Source: Gammaproteobacteria bacterium
Lineage (GTDB): Bacteria > Pseudomonadota > Gammaproteobacteria > Steroidobacterales > Steroidobacteraceae
NCBI GenBank assembly: GCA_003164785.1
Contig: PLUE01000016.1
Location: 62,001-126,000 of the forward strand
DNA length: 64,000 nucleotides
Direction: 5' to 3'
A program made the translations under genes and the position numbers. The notes below the pieces were generated by a model, which made no database searches, was not told where the DNA came from, and saw only the letters and a program-made list of their open reading frames with translations. Positions 1-8,291 of this stretch are shown here, in pieces. Position 1 is the first letter of the stretch, and the number at the start of each line of letters is the position of its first letter.

Positions 1-388
1 CGGCCAAGATTCCCGCGAGAGAACCCGCGCCGCGCCGGCCGATCGACGCGACCGCGAGGGCGGTGATCAGGGCGTAGAGCAGATTCGGCAACCGCGCCGC
101 CCAGCCGTCGGCGCCGAAGACACCGATTGCGGCGCCGGCGATCCAATAGGTCAGCGGCGGCTTTTCGCAAAATGCCTCGCCCGCGAGCAGCGGCACCGCC
201 TTGTCGGTCTGCGAACTCATTCGCCAGGAGATGTCCGCCTCGCGAGGCTCGTCGGGAGTCCAGTACCCGCGACCGAGCACGCCGACGCACATGCTGAAAG
301 CGAGCGCCAGCCACAGCCAGCGAGTCGATGATCGGGACGCATCGAGCAACGGGTGGCGCCGTCCGGCGCGGCTGAGGGTATTCGGCAT
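1..388 (-). CDS. ArnT/PMT-family membrane glycosyltransferase, N-terminal part
   Basis: Reading leftwards from an ATG at 386-388, an open frame of 129 codons runs off the left edge. The N-terminal cytoplasmic stretch is followed by a hydrophobic helix, then a periplasmic-looking loop with W-x-P-D-E-P-R-E-A-D and, about 35 residues on, E-K-P-P-L-T-Y-W. These are the acidic and E-K-P-P-L signatures of the PMT_2/ArnT glycosyltransferase family, which moves sugars from polyprenyl-phosphate donors onto lipid A or other targets on the outer face of the inner membrane. It lies just downstream of hpaR on the same strand but has no evident link to catabolism. The substrate cannot be told from this fragment. 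Confidence 0.8.
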   Translation of the reverse strand, partial: MPNTLSRAGRRHPLLDASRSSTRWLWLALAFSMCVGVLGRGYWTPDEPREADISWRMSSQTDKAVPLLAGEAFCEKPPLTYWIAGAAIGVFGADGWAARLPNLLYALITALAVASIGRRGAGSLAGILA

Positions 389-439
389 TGGCCGACTATA
401 CTTCAGGGCCGCGGCTGCCGTGGCCGTCCAATAGGTCCC

Positions 440-964
440 CTAGGCGACCTCCCGTGCACGCGGGGCACGGAGAACGCGCTGCATGCGCGGCGTCCGCGCG
501 GTACCCGGCACGGGATCGGCCTTGAGCTTGTCGATGAGATCGTCCAGCGCTCGATGGAAGGTTTCCGAGAACTCCCGGCCCATCAACCGTTCGATGTGCA
601 CGTAGACCTCCTCGATGCGGGGCGCCATGCGCGCGGCGAGCGCACGGCTCCGCGGCGTCAAGGAAACGTGGACCCGGCGCTGATCGTCCGGCAGGCGCTT
701 GCGTCGTACCAGGCCCATCTGCTGCATGCGCGATAGAACGCCGGCGAGGCTGGGACTCGACAGCCGGCAGAGCTCGCCGATCTGATGCGGTTCGAGGGGG
801 CCGGTATCGAGCAGCAGGCGGATGATGCGCCATTGCTGTTCGGTGATGCCGCAGGCGTTCAGCACCGGACGAAAGTGGGCGATCACCCGTTCGCGTGCCT
901 GCAACATCATGAGCGGCAGATTGCGCCGCGTCAGCGGAGCCGGTCCGGCAGGCTTCTGGCTCAT
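440..964 (-). CDS. hpaR: MarR-family repressor HpaR of the homoprotocatechuate pathway
   Basis: A protein of about 174 residues with the MarR winged-helix layout. The region around residues 40-110 carries I-T-E-Q-Q-W-R-I-I-R, the recognition-helix segment S-S-P-S-L-A-G-V-L-S-R-M, and the wing with L-P-D-D-Q-R-R-V-H-V. Length and motifs fit HpaR, which represses the meta-cleavage operon until a pathway aromatic binds. I chose the ATG at 962-964 over the GTG at 973. The gene is divergent from hpaG1, and the perfect dyad at 994-1013 lies between the two starts, so it probably controls itself and the operon. Confidence 0.87.
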   Translation of the reverse strand: MSQKPAGPAPLTRRNLPLMMLQARERVIAHFRPVLNACGITEQQWRIIRLLLDTGPLEPHQIGELCRLSSPSLAGVLSRMQQMGLVRRKRLPDDQRRVHVSLTPRSRALAARMAPRIEEVYVHIERLMGREFSETFHRALDDLIDKLKADPVPGTARTPRMQRVLRAPRAREVA

Positions 965-993
965 TCTTGACACTCCGCGCGATAAGTGGAACG

Positions 994-1013
994 ATTACTA
1001 ACATATTAGTAAT
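994..1013. promoter_or_regulatory. Probable HpaR operator (perfect 8+8 bp dyad)
   Basis: ATTACTAA at 994-1001 and TTAGTAAT at 1006-1013 are exact inverted repeats separated by CATA. The site is an AT-rich island in GC-rich DNA and sits between the divergent hpaR and hpaG1 starts. Symmetric AT-rich dyads of this size are what MarR dimers bind. That HpaR binds here is inference. Confidence 0.7.
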
Positions 1014-1035
1014 TTTGCTCAGGGAGTGGAAGACC

Positions 1036-1725
1036 TTGCTGGCTGCGATACATGCGATCCCGGTTGACGTCGCGCCGTTTCGGCTGAGCGGAGTCGTCTA
1101 CGGCACGTTGCTGAACCACCGCACGGCGGTGGATGAGGTCGCGGCCGGCGCGGCGCTGCCGCCGTACAATGCGCCGCCGCGCGCTCCGGTGCTGTACGTC
1201 AAACCGCACAATACCCTGGCCGCGCCGGGGAGTTGGGTCGAGATTCCGGCGGGCATGAATGAACTGGAGGCGGGAGCGTGCCTCGGTCTGATGATCGGGC
1301 GAACCGCATGCCGGCTCACGCTCGACGATGCGCTGGACCATGTGGCCGGATTTCTCATCGTCAACGACGTCAGCGTTCCGCACGATGTATTCTACCGGCC
1401 ATCGATCCGCCTCAAGGCGCGCGACGGGTTCTGTCCGATGGGGCCGGCAGTGATCGCCCGCGCCGCTGTCGCTGATCCGGATTCCCTGACGATTCGCACG
1501 TACGTCGATCGGGTGCTGGTGCAGGAGGCGAGCACCGCCGATCTGGTGCGCTCCGTGGCGCGACTGTTGAGCGACGTGACGGATTTTATGACGCTGCGCC
1601 CCGGCGACGTGCTGGCCGTGGGCGTCGCGCGGCCGGCCCCCCGGGTGCGGGCGGGCCAGACAGTCGATATCGAGATCGACGGACTCGGAACCTTGTCGAA
1701 TCCGTTTGCCGGGGCCGCCGCATGA
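1036..1725 (+). CDS. hpaG1: HpaG1: decarboxylase/isomerase subunit, N-terminal-domain type
   Basis: FAH-fold protein of about 229 residues, the split-gene counterpart of the N-terminal half of E. coli HpaG, which decarboxylates 5-oxo-pent-3-ene-1,2,5-tricarboxylate and isomerises the product. It keeps the family block F-Y-R-P-S-I-R-L-K-A-R-D-G-F-C-P. As in the E. coli N-terminal domain, the metal-binding E-x-E seen in HpaG2 is replaced (G-A-C before the I-G-R motif). The start is probably the TTG at 1036, with AGGGAG at 1021-1026 as ribosome site; the frame is open further upstream to 967 but that overlaps hpaR. The end overlaps hpaG2 by ATGA. Confidence 0.85.
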   Translation: MLAAIHAIPVDVAPFRLSGVVYGTLLNHRTAVDEVAAGAALPPYNAPPRAPVLYVKPHNTLAAPGSWVEIPAGMNELEAGACLGLMIGRTACRLTLDDALDHVAGFLIVNDVSVPHDVFYRPSIRLKARDGFCPMGPAVIARAAVADPDSLTIRTYVDRVLVQEASTADLVRSVARLLSDVTDFMTLRPGDVLAVGVARPAPRVRAGQTVDIEIDGLGTLSNPFAGAAA

Positions 1726-2483
1726 AAACCGCCCGCGTCGCCTTCTCCGGCGCCATTCACACCGCCTCGCCCAGCAAAGGAGGCGGGCTGTGCCTCGAGG
1801 ATGGGCGCATCGTCGCGGACGAGGATGTGGTCTGGTTGCCGCCATTCGACGTGGGTACGATCATCGCGTTGGGCCTGAACTATGCGAGCCATGCCAAGGA
1901 GCTCGCCTTCAATGCTCAAGAGGAGCCGTTGGCGTTCCTCAAGGGACCCGGCACGTTGCTCGGGCATCGCGGCGCGACCCGGCGTCCGGCGGACGTGAAG
2001 TTCATGCATTACGAATGCGAGCTCGCGGTGGTCATCGGACGCCCGGGAAAAAACGTCGCGCGGGCGGATGCGATGCGGCATGTGGCCGGCTATTGCATCG
2101 CCAATGACTACGCCATCCGCGATTACCTCGAGAATTGGTATCGTCCGAATCTTCGCGTCAAGAACCGCGATGGCGCCACCGTCCTGGGGCCCTGGTTCGT
2201 GGACGCGGCGGATGTGGCCGATCCGGCGGAACTGGAGTTGCGCACGTTCGTCAACGGCAAATTGTCCCAGCAGGGCAATACGCGGGATCTCATTTTCGAT
2301 ATTCCCTACTTGATCGAATACCTGAGTTCGTTCATGACGCTCGCGCCGGGAGACGTGATTCTCACCGGCACGCCCGAGGGTGTGGTCAACGTCATGCCCG
2401 GCGACGAAGTCGTCTGCGAGATCGACGGGCTCGGACGACTCGTCAATTCGATCGCGGCGGACGACGCCTTCGGTCGCCCGTGA
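1722..2483 (+). CDS. hpaG2: HpaG2: 2-hydroxyhepta-2,4-diene-1,7-dioate isomerase/decarboxylase subunit
   Basis: FAH-family enzyme of 253 residues. It carries L-N-Y-A-S-H-A-K-E-L near residue 50 and the divalent-metal motif Y-E-C-E-L-A-V-V-I-G-R near residue 100, both typical of the C-terminal domain of HpaG. It ends with the conserved G-T-P-E-G-V turn. It acts with HpaG1 to convert the tricarboxylate made by HpaE and HpaF into 2-oxohept-3-ene-1,7-dioate. The ATG overlaps the hpaG1 stop, which suggests translational coupling in the hpa operon. Confidence 0.88.
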   Translation: MKTARVAFSGAIHTASPSKGGGLCLEDGRIVADEDVVWLPPFDVGTIIALGLNYASHAKELAFNAQEEPLAFLKGPGTLLGHRGATRRPADVKFMHYECELAVVIGRPGKNVARADAMRHVAGYCIANDYAIRDYLENWYRPNLRVKNRDGATVLGPWFVDAADVADPAELELRTFVNGKLSQQGNTRDLIFDIPYLIEYLSSFMTLAPGDVILTGTPEGVVNVMPGDEVVCEIDGLGRLVNSIAADDAFGRP

Positions 2484-2500
2484 AAATGTCGAGGAAGCAC

Positions 2501-3958
2501 ATGAAAATCCAACATTTGATCGGCGGCGCTGCAGTGGGCAGCGCCGACTATTTCGAGACCATCAACCCGGCTACGCAGGAGGTCCTGGCGGAGGTTGCGC
2601 GGGGCGGCGCCAAGGAAGTGGACGCGGCCGTGGCGGCCGCCAAAGCGGCTTTTCCGTCGTGGGCTGCCAAGCCGGCGACCGAACGTGCCGCATTGATGCG
2701 CAAGCTCGGCGATCTCATCGCGAAGCACGTTCCGGACATCGCGCAGACCGAAACCCGCGACACCGGGCAGCCGATCGCGCAGACCGCCAAGCAGCTTGTG
2801 CCGCGCTCGGCGGACAACTTTTACTACTTTGCCGAAATGTGCGTGCGTGTGGATGGACATACCTACCCGACGCCCACGCATTTGAACTACACCTTGTACC
2901 ATCCCGTCGGGGTCTGCGCCCTGGTCTCGCCATGGAACGTGCCATTCATGACATCGACATGGAAGGTGGCGCCGGCCCTCGCTTTCGGCAACACGGCCGT
3001 CGTCAAGATGAGCGAACTGTCGCCGCTGTCGGTCTCGCGGTTGGGCGATTTGGCGCTCGAGGCGGGCATTCCGGCCGGGGTCCTCAACATCGTTCATGGG
3101 TACGGCAATGAGGCCGGCGAGGCCCTCGTGCGGCATCCCGACGTCCGCGCGATTTCCTTCACGGGCTCGACGGCCACCGGCAACCGCATCGTCAAAGCCG
3201 CGGGGCTCAAGAAGTTCTCGATGGAACTCGGCGGCAAGAGTCCCTGCGTCATATTCGACGATGCGGATCTCCCCCGCGCCCTGGATGCGGCGCTGTTCAT
3301 GATCTTCTCCAATAACGGTGAGAGATGCACCGCGGGCTCCCGCATTCTGGTGCAGCAATCGATCTATGCGGACTTCGTCGACAAGTTCACCGCCCGCGCG
3401 AAACGCATCAGCGTCGGGGACCCGCTCGATGACAAGATCGCCATTGGTCCCATGATCAGCCCGGAGCATCTGGCGAAGGTGCGGCGCTACATCGAACTCG
3501 GTCCAAAGGAAGGAGCCACCCTGCTGTGCGGCGGCCTCGATGCACCGCAACTCGCCGGGAACCTTCAAAAAGGCAATTTCGTCAAAGCCACGGTGTTCGC
3601 GGATGTCGACAACCGCATGCTCATCGCGCAGGACGAGATCTTCGGCCCGGTGGCCTGCCTGATTCCGTTCAAGGACGAGGCGCAGGCGATCGCATTGGCG
3701 AACGACATCTCTTACGGCCTGAGCAGCTACGTGTGGACCGAGAACCTGGGGCGCGCCCACCGGGTGGCTGCCGCGATCGAGGCGGGCATGTGCTTCGTCA
3801 ACTCGCAGAACGTGCGCGACCTGCGCCAGCCGTTCGGCGGAACGAAGGCGTCGGGCACCGGACGCGAAGGCGGCACATGGAGCTACGAGGTGTTCCTCGA
3901 ACCGAAGAACGTGTGCGTGAGTCTCGGTTCGCACCATATTCCGCACTGGGGGGGTTGA
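2501..3958 (+). CDS. hpaE: HpaE: 5-carboxymethyl-2-hydroxymuconate semialdehyde dehydrogenase
   Basis: NAD-dependent aldehyde dehydrogenase of 485 residues, close to the 488 of E. coli HpaE. The cofactor segment F-T-G-S-T-A-T-G, the general-base glutamate in S-M-E-L-G-G-K-S-P and the nucleophilic cysteine in N-N-G-E-R-C-T-A-G-S are all present. It oxidises the ring-cleavage semialdehyde to the dicarboxylate. The ATG at 2501 is preferred over an in-frame ATG at 2486 because GAGGAAG lies just upstream of the former. It sits between hpaG2 and the dioxygenase genes with almost no gap. Confidence 0.9.
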   Translation: MKIQHLIGGAAVGSADYFETINPATQEVLAEVARGGAKEVDAAVAAAKAAFPSWAAKPATERAALMRKLGDLIAKHVPDIAQTETRDTGQPIAQTAKQLVPRSADNFYYFAEMCVRVDGHTYPTPTHLNYTLYHPVGVCALVSPWNVPFMTSTWKVAPALAFGNTAVVKMSELSPLSVSRLGDLALEAGIPAGVLNIVHGYGNEAGEALVRHPDVRAISFTGSTATGNRIVKAAGLKKFSMELGGKSPCVIFDDADLPRALDAALFMIFSNNGERCTAGSRILVQQSIYADFVDKFTARAKRISVGDPLDDKIAIGPMISPEHLAKVRRYIELGPKEGATLLCGGLDAPQLAGNLQKGNFVKATVFADVDNRMLIAQDEIFGPVACLIPFKDEAQAIALANDISYGLSSYVWTENLGRAHRVAAAIEAGMCFVNSQNVRDLRQPFGGTKASGTGREGGTWSYEVFLEPKNVCVSLGSHHIPHWGG

Positions 3959-3962
3959 TGCC

Positions 3963-4289
3963 ATGAGCCTGTACCACATGCAGAAGTTCCTGTTCGACGT
4001 CAACCGCGACCCGGCCTTGCAGCGTCAATTCATGGCCGGGCGAGCCGCGGTGCTGGAGCGCTATGAACTCGATGCGGAGGAGCGCGCCGCGATCACGGCC
4101 GGCGACATCGGCCTGATCTATGTGTTGGGCGCGAACGGACAGTTGCTGATGCATTTTGCCGCACTCCTCGGAATGGAGTGGGCCGGGTATATCCAATCGA
4201 TGCGCGATGGGGTCGCCAAGCATGGGCCCGTGCGCGCCGGCATCTACGCGATGACGACCCGTCTCGACGAGCGGGTGGCGGACGTATGA
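3963..4289 (+). CDS. LigA-like small (alpha) subunit of an extradiol dioxygenase
   Basis: All-helical protein of 108 residues matching the protocatechuate 4,5-dioxygenase alpha-subunit (LigA) family. It has Y-x-x-x-x-F-L-F-D-V-N near the start and G-x-N-G-Q-L-L-M-H-F-A-A-L-L-G-M in the middle, a segment that in LigAB covers the beta-subunit active site. It overlaps the next gene by ATGA, as expected for two subunits made in equal amounts. Classical hpa clusters use a single-subunit HpaD and have no such gene. The partner downstream supports the assignment; the true substrate is inferred from the pathway genes around it. Confidence 0.82.
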   Translation: MSLYHMQKFLFDVNRDPALQRQFMAGRAAVLERYELDAEERAAITAGDIGLIYVLGANGQLLMHFAALLGMEWAGYIQSMRDGVAKHGPVRAGIYAMTTRLDERVADV

Positions 4290-5107
4290 GTCTCGTCTTC
4301 GCCGGAATCGCGAGTCACGCGCCCGGGATCACGGGACGCGCACACATGGCGGATGCGGGCATTGCGCAGGCGTTCCACGATGCGTATCGGGACATGGGTG
4401 CGCGTCTCGCGGCGTCCCGCCCGGACGTGTTGATCGTGGTCGCGGCCGAACATTTCGCGAATTTCTTCATGAACAACATGCCGGCGTTCGCGGTGGGCAT
4501 GGCCGATACCTACGAGGGACCGATCGAGGATCCGACCTGGCTGGGCATCGCGCGCACCAGGGTGCCGGGAAACGCCGCGCTGTCGAAGCGGCTCATCTGC
4601 GAAATGATGCAGAGCGTCGACGTGGCCTACGCGGAGGAGTGGAAGTTCGACCACGGCATCATGGTGCCGCTGCATTTTCTGACGCCGAAGTACGACGTCC
4701 CTGTCGTCCCGATGAACATCAACTGCCAGGGGCCGCCGCTGACGCCGCTGCATCGCGCTTGGGCCTTTGGCGAGGCGATCCGGCGGGCGGCGGACGCCGT
4801 TCCGCAGCGTGTTGCCCTGGTGGGAACCGGCGGCATCTCGCACTGGCCTGCGACGCCGGATTCCGGGAAGGTGAACGAGCCCTGGGATCGGGAATTTCTC
4901 GAGCGCTGGAAGGCGAATGATCGACGGGCCATGTTGGCCTACACCGACGAGGAGACCTATCGTGATGCGGGACAGGGCGGCTTCGAGATTCGCACCTTCA
5001 TCGCGGTGGCCGCGGCGGCGCGGGGCCGGGGGGCGGTGCAGCATTACCGCCCGATCCCGATTTTCTCCGTGGGGTGCACCGTGGCCAGCATGGATGTCGC
5101 GGCGTAA
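4286..5107 (+). CDS. LigB-like catalytic subunit, probable homoprotocatechuate 2,3-dioxygenase
   Basis: Class III extradiol ring-cleavage dioxygenase of 273 residues. The residues expected from the LigB structure are all visible: H11 (A-S-H-A-P) and H56 (A-E-H-F) as iron ligands, H in F-D-H-G-I-M-V-P-L, the acid-base H in G-T-G-G-I-S-H, and a late E in G-G-F-E-I-R as third ligand. It looks closer to LigB than to E. coli HpaD, and it is paired with a LigA-like subunit. Its place between hpaE and hpaF argues that it opens the ring of 3,4-dihydroxyphenylacetate. Protocatechuate or gallate remain possible substrates. Confidence 0.82.
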   Translation: MSLVFAGIASHAPGITGRAHMADAGIAQAFHDAYRDMGARLAASRPDVLIVVAAEHFANFFMNNMPAFAVGMADTYEGPIEDPTWLGIARTRVPGNAALSKRLICEMMQSVDVAYAEEWKFDHGIMVPLHFLTPKYDVPVVPMNINCQGPPLTPLHRAWAFGEAIRRAADAVPQRVALVGTGGISHWPATPDSGKVNEPWDREFLERWKANDRRAMLAYTDEETYRDAGQGGFEIRTFIAVAAAARGRGAVQHYRPIPIFSVGCTVASMDVAA

Positions 5108-5109
5108 GC

Positions 5110-5187
5110 CATGTCACGGTCGTCACGCAGATCGCGGTCCCAACTCATGTCGGGGTCGTCACGCATGTCAAGGTCGTAACTCATGTC
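5110..5187 (+). repeat. 18-bp tandem repeat running into the hpaF start codon
   Basis: Four head-to-tail units of 18 bp begin at 5110, 5128, 5146 and 5164. Units 1 and 3 (CATGTCACGGTCGTCACG and CATGTCGGGGTCGTCACG) differ at two bases. Unit 4 is CATGTCAAGGTCGTAACT and unit 2 is the most diverged. A fifth unit begins CATGTCG at 5182 and supplies the hpaF start codon and its second codon. Unit 4 alone carries AAGG, about 9 bases before the ATG, and may act as the ribosome site. The repeat fills the ligB-like/hpaF gap. Confidence 0.85.
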
Positions 5188-5587
5188 GCATATGACTTTG
5201 GAATACAGCGGAAATCTTCGCAATGCGGGAGGCTTCACCGAATTGTGCGGCGAGCTGGCCCGTTTCATGAGTTCGCTCAGGGTGAACGACCTGCCGGTGT
5301 TTCCGCCGGGCGGAGTGCGCGTGCGCGCGATTCCGTGCGATGAGTTCTCCATCGCGGATGGCAGCCTGCCGGATGCCGGATTCGTGCATGCCGTTCTGAA
5401 AATCGGCGCGGGGCGCAGCGATGCCGCCAAACAGGCCACCTGCAACGGCTTGTTCGACATCATGAAGGCGCATTTTGCCCGGATGTCCTCGACGTGCGGG
5501 CTCGCCTTGTCGCTCGAACTGAACGAGTTCAGCGAGGCGGGGACGCTCAAGCACAACAATCTGCACGCTCATTTCAAGAAGTCGTGA
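5183..5587 (+). CDS. hpaF: HpaF-like 5-carboxymethyl-2-hydroxymuconate isomerase lacking Pro1
   Basis: Tautomerase-superfamily protein of 134 residues. L-K-I-G-A-G-R near residue 74 and H-N-N-L-H-A-H-F-K at the end match E. coli HpaF. The N-terminus reads M-S-H-M-T-L-E-Y-S-G-N-L-R against M-P-H-F-I-V-E-C-S-D-N-I-R in E. coli, so the catalytic Pro1 is replaced by serine (TCG, one base from CCG). A TAA in frame at 5177-5179 rules out an upstream start. The next in-frame ATG, at 5192, would give M-T-L-E and no proline either. Activity is therefore doubtful, although the rest of the fold looks intact. Confidence 0.85.
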   Translation: MSHMTLEYSGNLRNAGGFTELCGELARFMSSLRVNDLPVFPPGGVRVRAIPCDEFSIADGSLPDAGFVHAVLKIGAGRSDAAKQATCNGLFDIMKAHFARMSSTCGLALSLELNEFSEAGTLKHNNLHAHFKKS

Positions 5588-5596
5588 ACGGAACCC

Positions 5597-6400
5597 ATGT
5601 TACCCAAAGACACCATCGATACGTTGGCCGGGCGCCTGTACGACGCCCGCAAGACGCGGACGCAACTTCGACACTTCTCCAAGGAGTACCCCGGAATGAC
5701 CATGCAGGATGGGTATGCCATCCAGCGGGCCTGGGTCGCGTTGGAGGTGGCCGACGGCCATCGCGTGCTGGGACGTAAGATCGGGCTGACCTCGCGCGCG
5801 ATGCAACTCGCTTCGCAGATCACCGAGCCGGACTATGCGCCGCTGATGGACGACATGTTCTTCGAGACCGGCAGCGACATTCCATTCGACCGCTTCATTG
5901 CGCCGCGCGTCGAGGTCGAACTAGCCTTCGTGCTTGGCAAGCCGCTCCGAGGTCCCGACGTGACCTTGTTCCAGGTGCTGCAGGCGACCGAGTACGTCAC
6001 CCCGGCCCTGGAGATCATCGACGCCAGAATCGAGCAGTTCGATCGCGATACGAAGGCGCCGCGCAAGGTTTTCGACACCATCGCGGATTTCGCCGCCTGC
6101 GCCGGCATCGTCATCGGCGGCCGGCCCGTCAGGCCCGATGCCGTCGACCTGCGCTGGGTGGGAGCGCTGCTTTACAAGAACGCGGTCATCGAGGAGAGCG
6201 GACTCGCGGCCGCGGTCCTCAATCACCCGGCCACCGGCGTGGCATGGCTGGCGAACAAAATTGCGCCGCATGGCGAGCAGCTCAATGCCGGCGACATCGT
6301 TTTGGGCGGGTCATTCACCCGCCCCACCCAAGCCGTCCGCGGCGACGTGTTGCAGGCGGACTATGGTCCGCTCGGCAACATCACCCTGCGCTTCGTTTGA
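5597..6400 (+). CDS. hpaH: HpaH: 2-oxo-hept-4-ene-1,7-dioate hydratase
   Basis: 267 residues, the same length as E. coli HpaH. It shows [12 protein letters not shown] near residue 53, [13 protein letters not shown], the metal-binding [11 protein letters not shown] near residue 100, and the C-terminal G-G-S-F-T-R-P. It adds water to the dienoate to give 4-hydroxy-2-oxoheptanedioate, the substrate of HpaI. It lies between hpaF and hpaI in the operon. Confidence 0.92.
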   Translation: MLPKDTIDTLAGRLYDARKTRTQLRHFSKEYPGMTMQDGYAIQRAWVALEVADGHRVLGRKIGLTSRAMQLASQITEPDYAPLMDDMFFETGSDIPFDRFIAPRVEVELAFVLGKPLRGPDVTLFQVLQATEYVTPALEIIDARIEQFDRDTKAPRKVFDTIADFAACAGIVIGGRPVRPDAVDLRWVGALLYKNAVIEESGLAAAVLNHPATGVAWLANKIAPHGEQLNAGDIVLGGSFTRPTQAVRGDVLQADYGPLGNITLRFV

Positions 6401-6458
6401 CCATGCACGTTCGTCGATGTACGCCCGCGGGACACCCGTTGATCCTGGAGAGCCATTG

Positions 6459-7265
6459 ATGCAAATGCCCATCAACACATTCAAGCGTGCGCTGAAGAAC
6501 GGCACGCCGCAGATAGGCCTTTGGGTGGGCCTGGCGGACTCCTACGCGGCCGAACTGCTGGCCAGCACCGGATTCGACTGGCTCTTGATCGACGGCGAGC
6601 ACGCGCCGAACGATCCACGCAGCGTGTTGCGTCAACTGCAGGCGGTCGCAGCGTACCCCGTGCATCCGATCGTGCGGCCGGTTCATGGAAGCGTGGAGTT
6701 GGTCAAGCAGTACCTGGATCTGGGTGCTCAGACCCTCTTGATACCGATGGTGGAGACCGCCGAGCAGGCGGCGCTGATGGTGGCGGCCACCCGCTATCCG
6801 ACGCGCGGCATTCGCGGCGTCGGCAGTGCCTTGGCCCGCGCATCGCGATGGAACCAGGTCGATGACTATGTGCATCGCAGCGACGAGGAAATGTGCGTGC
6901 TGGTGCAGGTCGAATCGGTGACCGCGCTCGCGAATCTCGAGGCGATCGCCGCCGTCGAGGGCGTGGATGGTGTGTTTTTCGGTCCCGCGGATTTGTCGGC
7001 CTCCATGGGATTGATCGGCAAGCGCATGGATCCTGCGGTTCAGTCGGCGATTGCCTCGGGATTCGCGAGCGTTCGCAAGGCGGGCAAGGCGGCCGGCTGC
7101 CTGACCAGCGACAACGGCGCCGCACGTCAATATCTCGCGCAGGGCGCGACCTTCGTCGCCGTTGGCGTGGATACGTCCCTGCTCGCGAAAGCGGCGGCCG
7201 ATCTGGTCACGGCATTCAAGGGGCCTAGGTCGGGGGCATCGGTGAAGACCGATTCGGTCTACTGA
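6459..7265 (+). CDS. hpaI: HpaI: 4-hydroxy-2-oxoheptanedioate aldolase
   Basis: Class II (metal-dependent) HpcH/HpaI aldolase of 268 residues. It carries [19 protein letters not shown], the arginine in P-I-V-R-P, the metal-ligand glutamate in V-Q-V-E-S and the aspartate in [10 protein letters not shown]. It splits the C7 acid to pyruvate and succinate semialdehyde, the last step of the lower pathway. The ATG at 6459 is supported by GGAG at 6447-6450. The gene ends seven bases inside the convergent DUF4105 gene. Confidence 0.92.
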   Translation: MQMPINTFKRALKNGTPQIGLWVGLADSYAAELLASTGFDWLLIDGEHAPNDPRSVLRQLQAVAAYPVHPIVRPVHGSVELVKQYLDLGAQTLLIPMVETAEQAALMVAATRYPTRGIRGVGSALARASRWNQVDDYVHRSDEEMCVLVQVESVTALANLEAIAAVEGVDGVFFGPADLSASMGLIGKRMDPAVQSAIASGFASVRKAGKAAGCLTSDNGAARQYLAQGATFVAVGVDTSLLAKAAADLVTAFKGPRSGASVKTDSVY

Positions 7266-8284
7266 GCCGGAAGATCCATGCCGGGCAGCCCCTTGCGGAT
7301 TTCCGCGGAGAAATCCGGGCTGCGACCGGCCTGCTTGGCGCGGTCGGTAATGCGCCCGCGCGCCCGCAGTTCCTCCATGGAAAGATTCTGATTCAGGCCA
7401 TGCACGCTGTAGACGTATTCGGGTAGATAACCGGACAGCAGCAGCCGATAGTCCATCGGCAGGTAACCCACGATGCGTTTCATCATCTGGTACACGAGCG
7501 TGGTGCAGTTGACGGTCAGGGTGTTGTAGAACCGCGGCGTGTCGATGAGGCTGTTCGCTTCCCCGACGTAGCCGAGGAACAGAGAGCGCATCGCCGACAC
7601 CGGGATGCGCAGTTGATACAGATAAGCGTCTTCGCCGCGGAAGTTGGTGCGGACGCGCACCACGTCGCGCTCGTCGGAGGCGATGATGCTGAGCTCGAAT
7701 TCCTTGAAGAAACCGCCGATCTCGGAGAACGCCTGGAACGTCTGGCGGCGGATCTCGACCGAAAACACCACGTACGTGCCGTCGTCGAAGCCGAATGATA
7801 TCAACATGTGCGCGATCGCCGGCATGCCCCAATACGACATGATCATGTCGACCGATCGCATACGGTCGAGATCGTAGGTGCGGGTTTCCCAGCGTGGGGT
7901 GTAATCGGTCTTGCTGCGCCAGTCGAAGTTGCGCACGTTGTACAAGGTCACCCGGCTGCCGTCCACGGTGCCGGTGGTCATGCGCGCCACGTCGTCCGCC
8001 CACTGCCCGTCATTCGACGGCGGTATGCTCACCCACCACACCATCAAAGGCGCGAAGGCCACGACGAATATCAGCAACCCGAGCGCGATCCGCACCTGCC
8101 AGATGGTCACCAGCATCACGATGCTGAAAGCGGTCCACCCGAGCACGCTGAAGAGCTTCGACGTCGTGCCGCCGGGTATCTGATACCACAGCGCGAAGCC
8201 GCCCCAGACGGCGGGCAAAACGACCAGCAGGGTGGCGAGACAGCCGGCACCGATCCGCAGGAAGGTGGCAGTGCTCGGGTTCAT
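7259..8284 (-). CDS. DUF4105 (Lnb N-terminal-domain-like) membrane protein
   Basis: 341 residues. Three hydrophobic helices lie within residues 1-85. A long extracytoplasmic domain follows, with H-M-L-I-S-F near residue 165 and V-N-C-T-T-L near residue 255. A conserved His followed by a Cys after N is the presumed catalytic pair of the DUF4105/Lnb_N family, related to the lipoprotein intramolecular transacylase of Gram-positive bacteria. The function here is unknown. It follows uvrA on the same strand with a 7-bp gap, so the two are probably cotranscribed, and its end overlaps the end of hpaI. Confidence 0.75.
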   Translation of the reverse strand: MNPSTATFLRIGAGCLATLLVVLPAVWGGFALWYQIPGGTTSKLFSVLGWTAFSIVMLVTIWQVRIALGLLIFVVAFAPLMVWWVSIPPSNDGQWADDVARMTTGTVDGSRVTLYNVRNFDWRSKTDYTPRWETRTYDLDRMRSVDMIMSYWGMPAIAHMLISFGFDDGTYVVFSVEIRRQTFQAFSEIGGFFKEFELSIIASDERDVVRVRTNFRGEDAYLYQLRIPVSAMRSLFLGYVGEANSLIDTPRFYNTLTVNCTTLVYQMMKRIVGYLPMDYRLLLSGYLPEYVYSVHGLNQNLSMEELRARGRITDRAKQAGRSPDFSAEIRKGLPGMDLPAQ

Positions 8285-8291
8285 CGTCGTT

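Noticed and set aside
5110..5187. The 18-bp repeats as a CRISPR array
   Set aside because: The units are directly adjacent with no spacers, and no cas genes are present.
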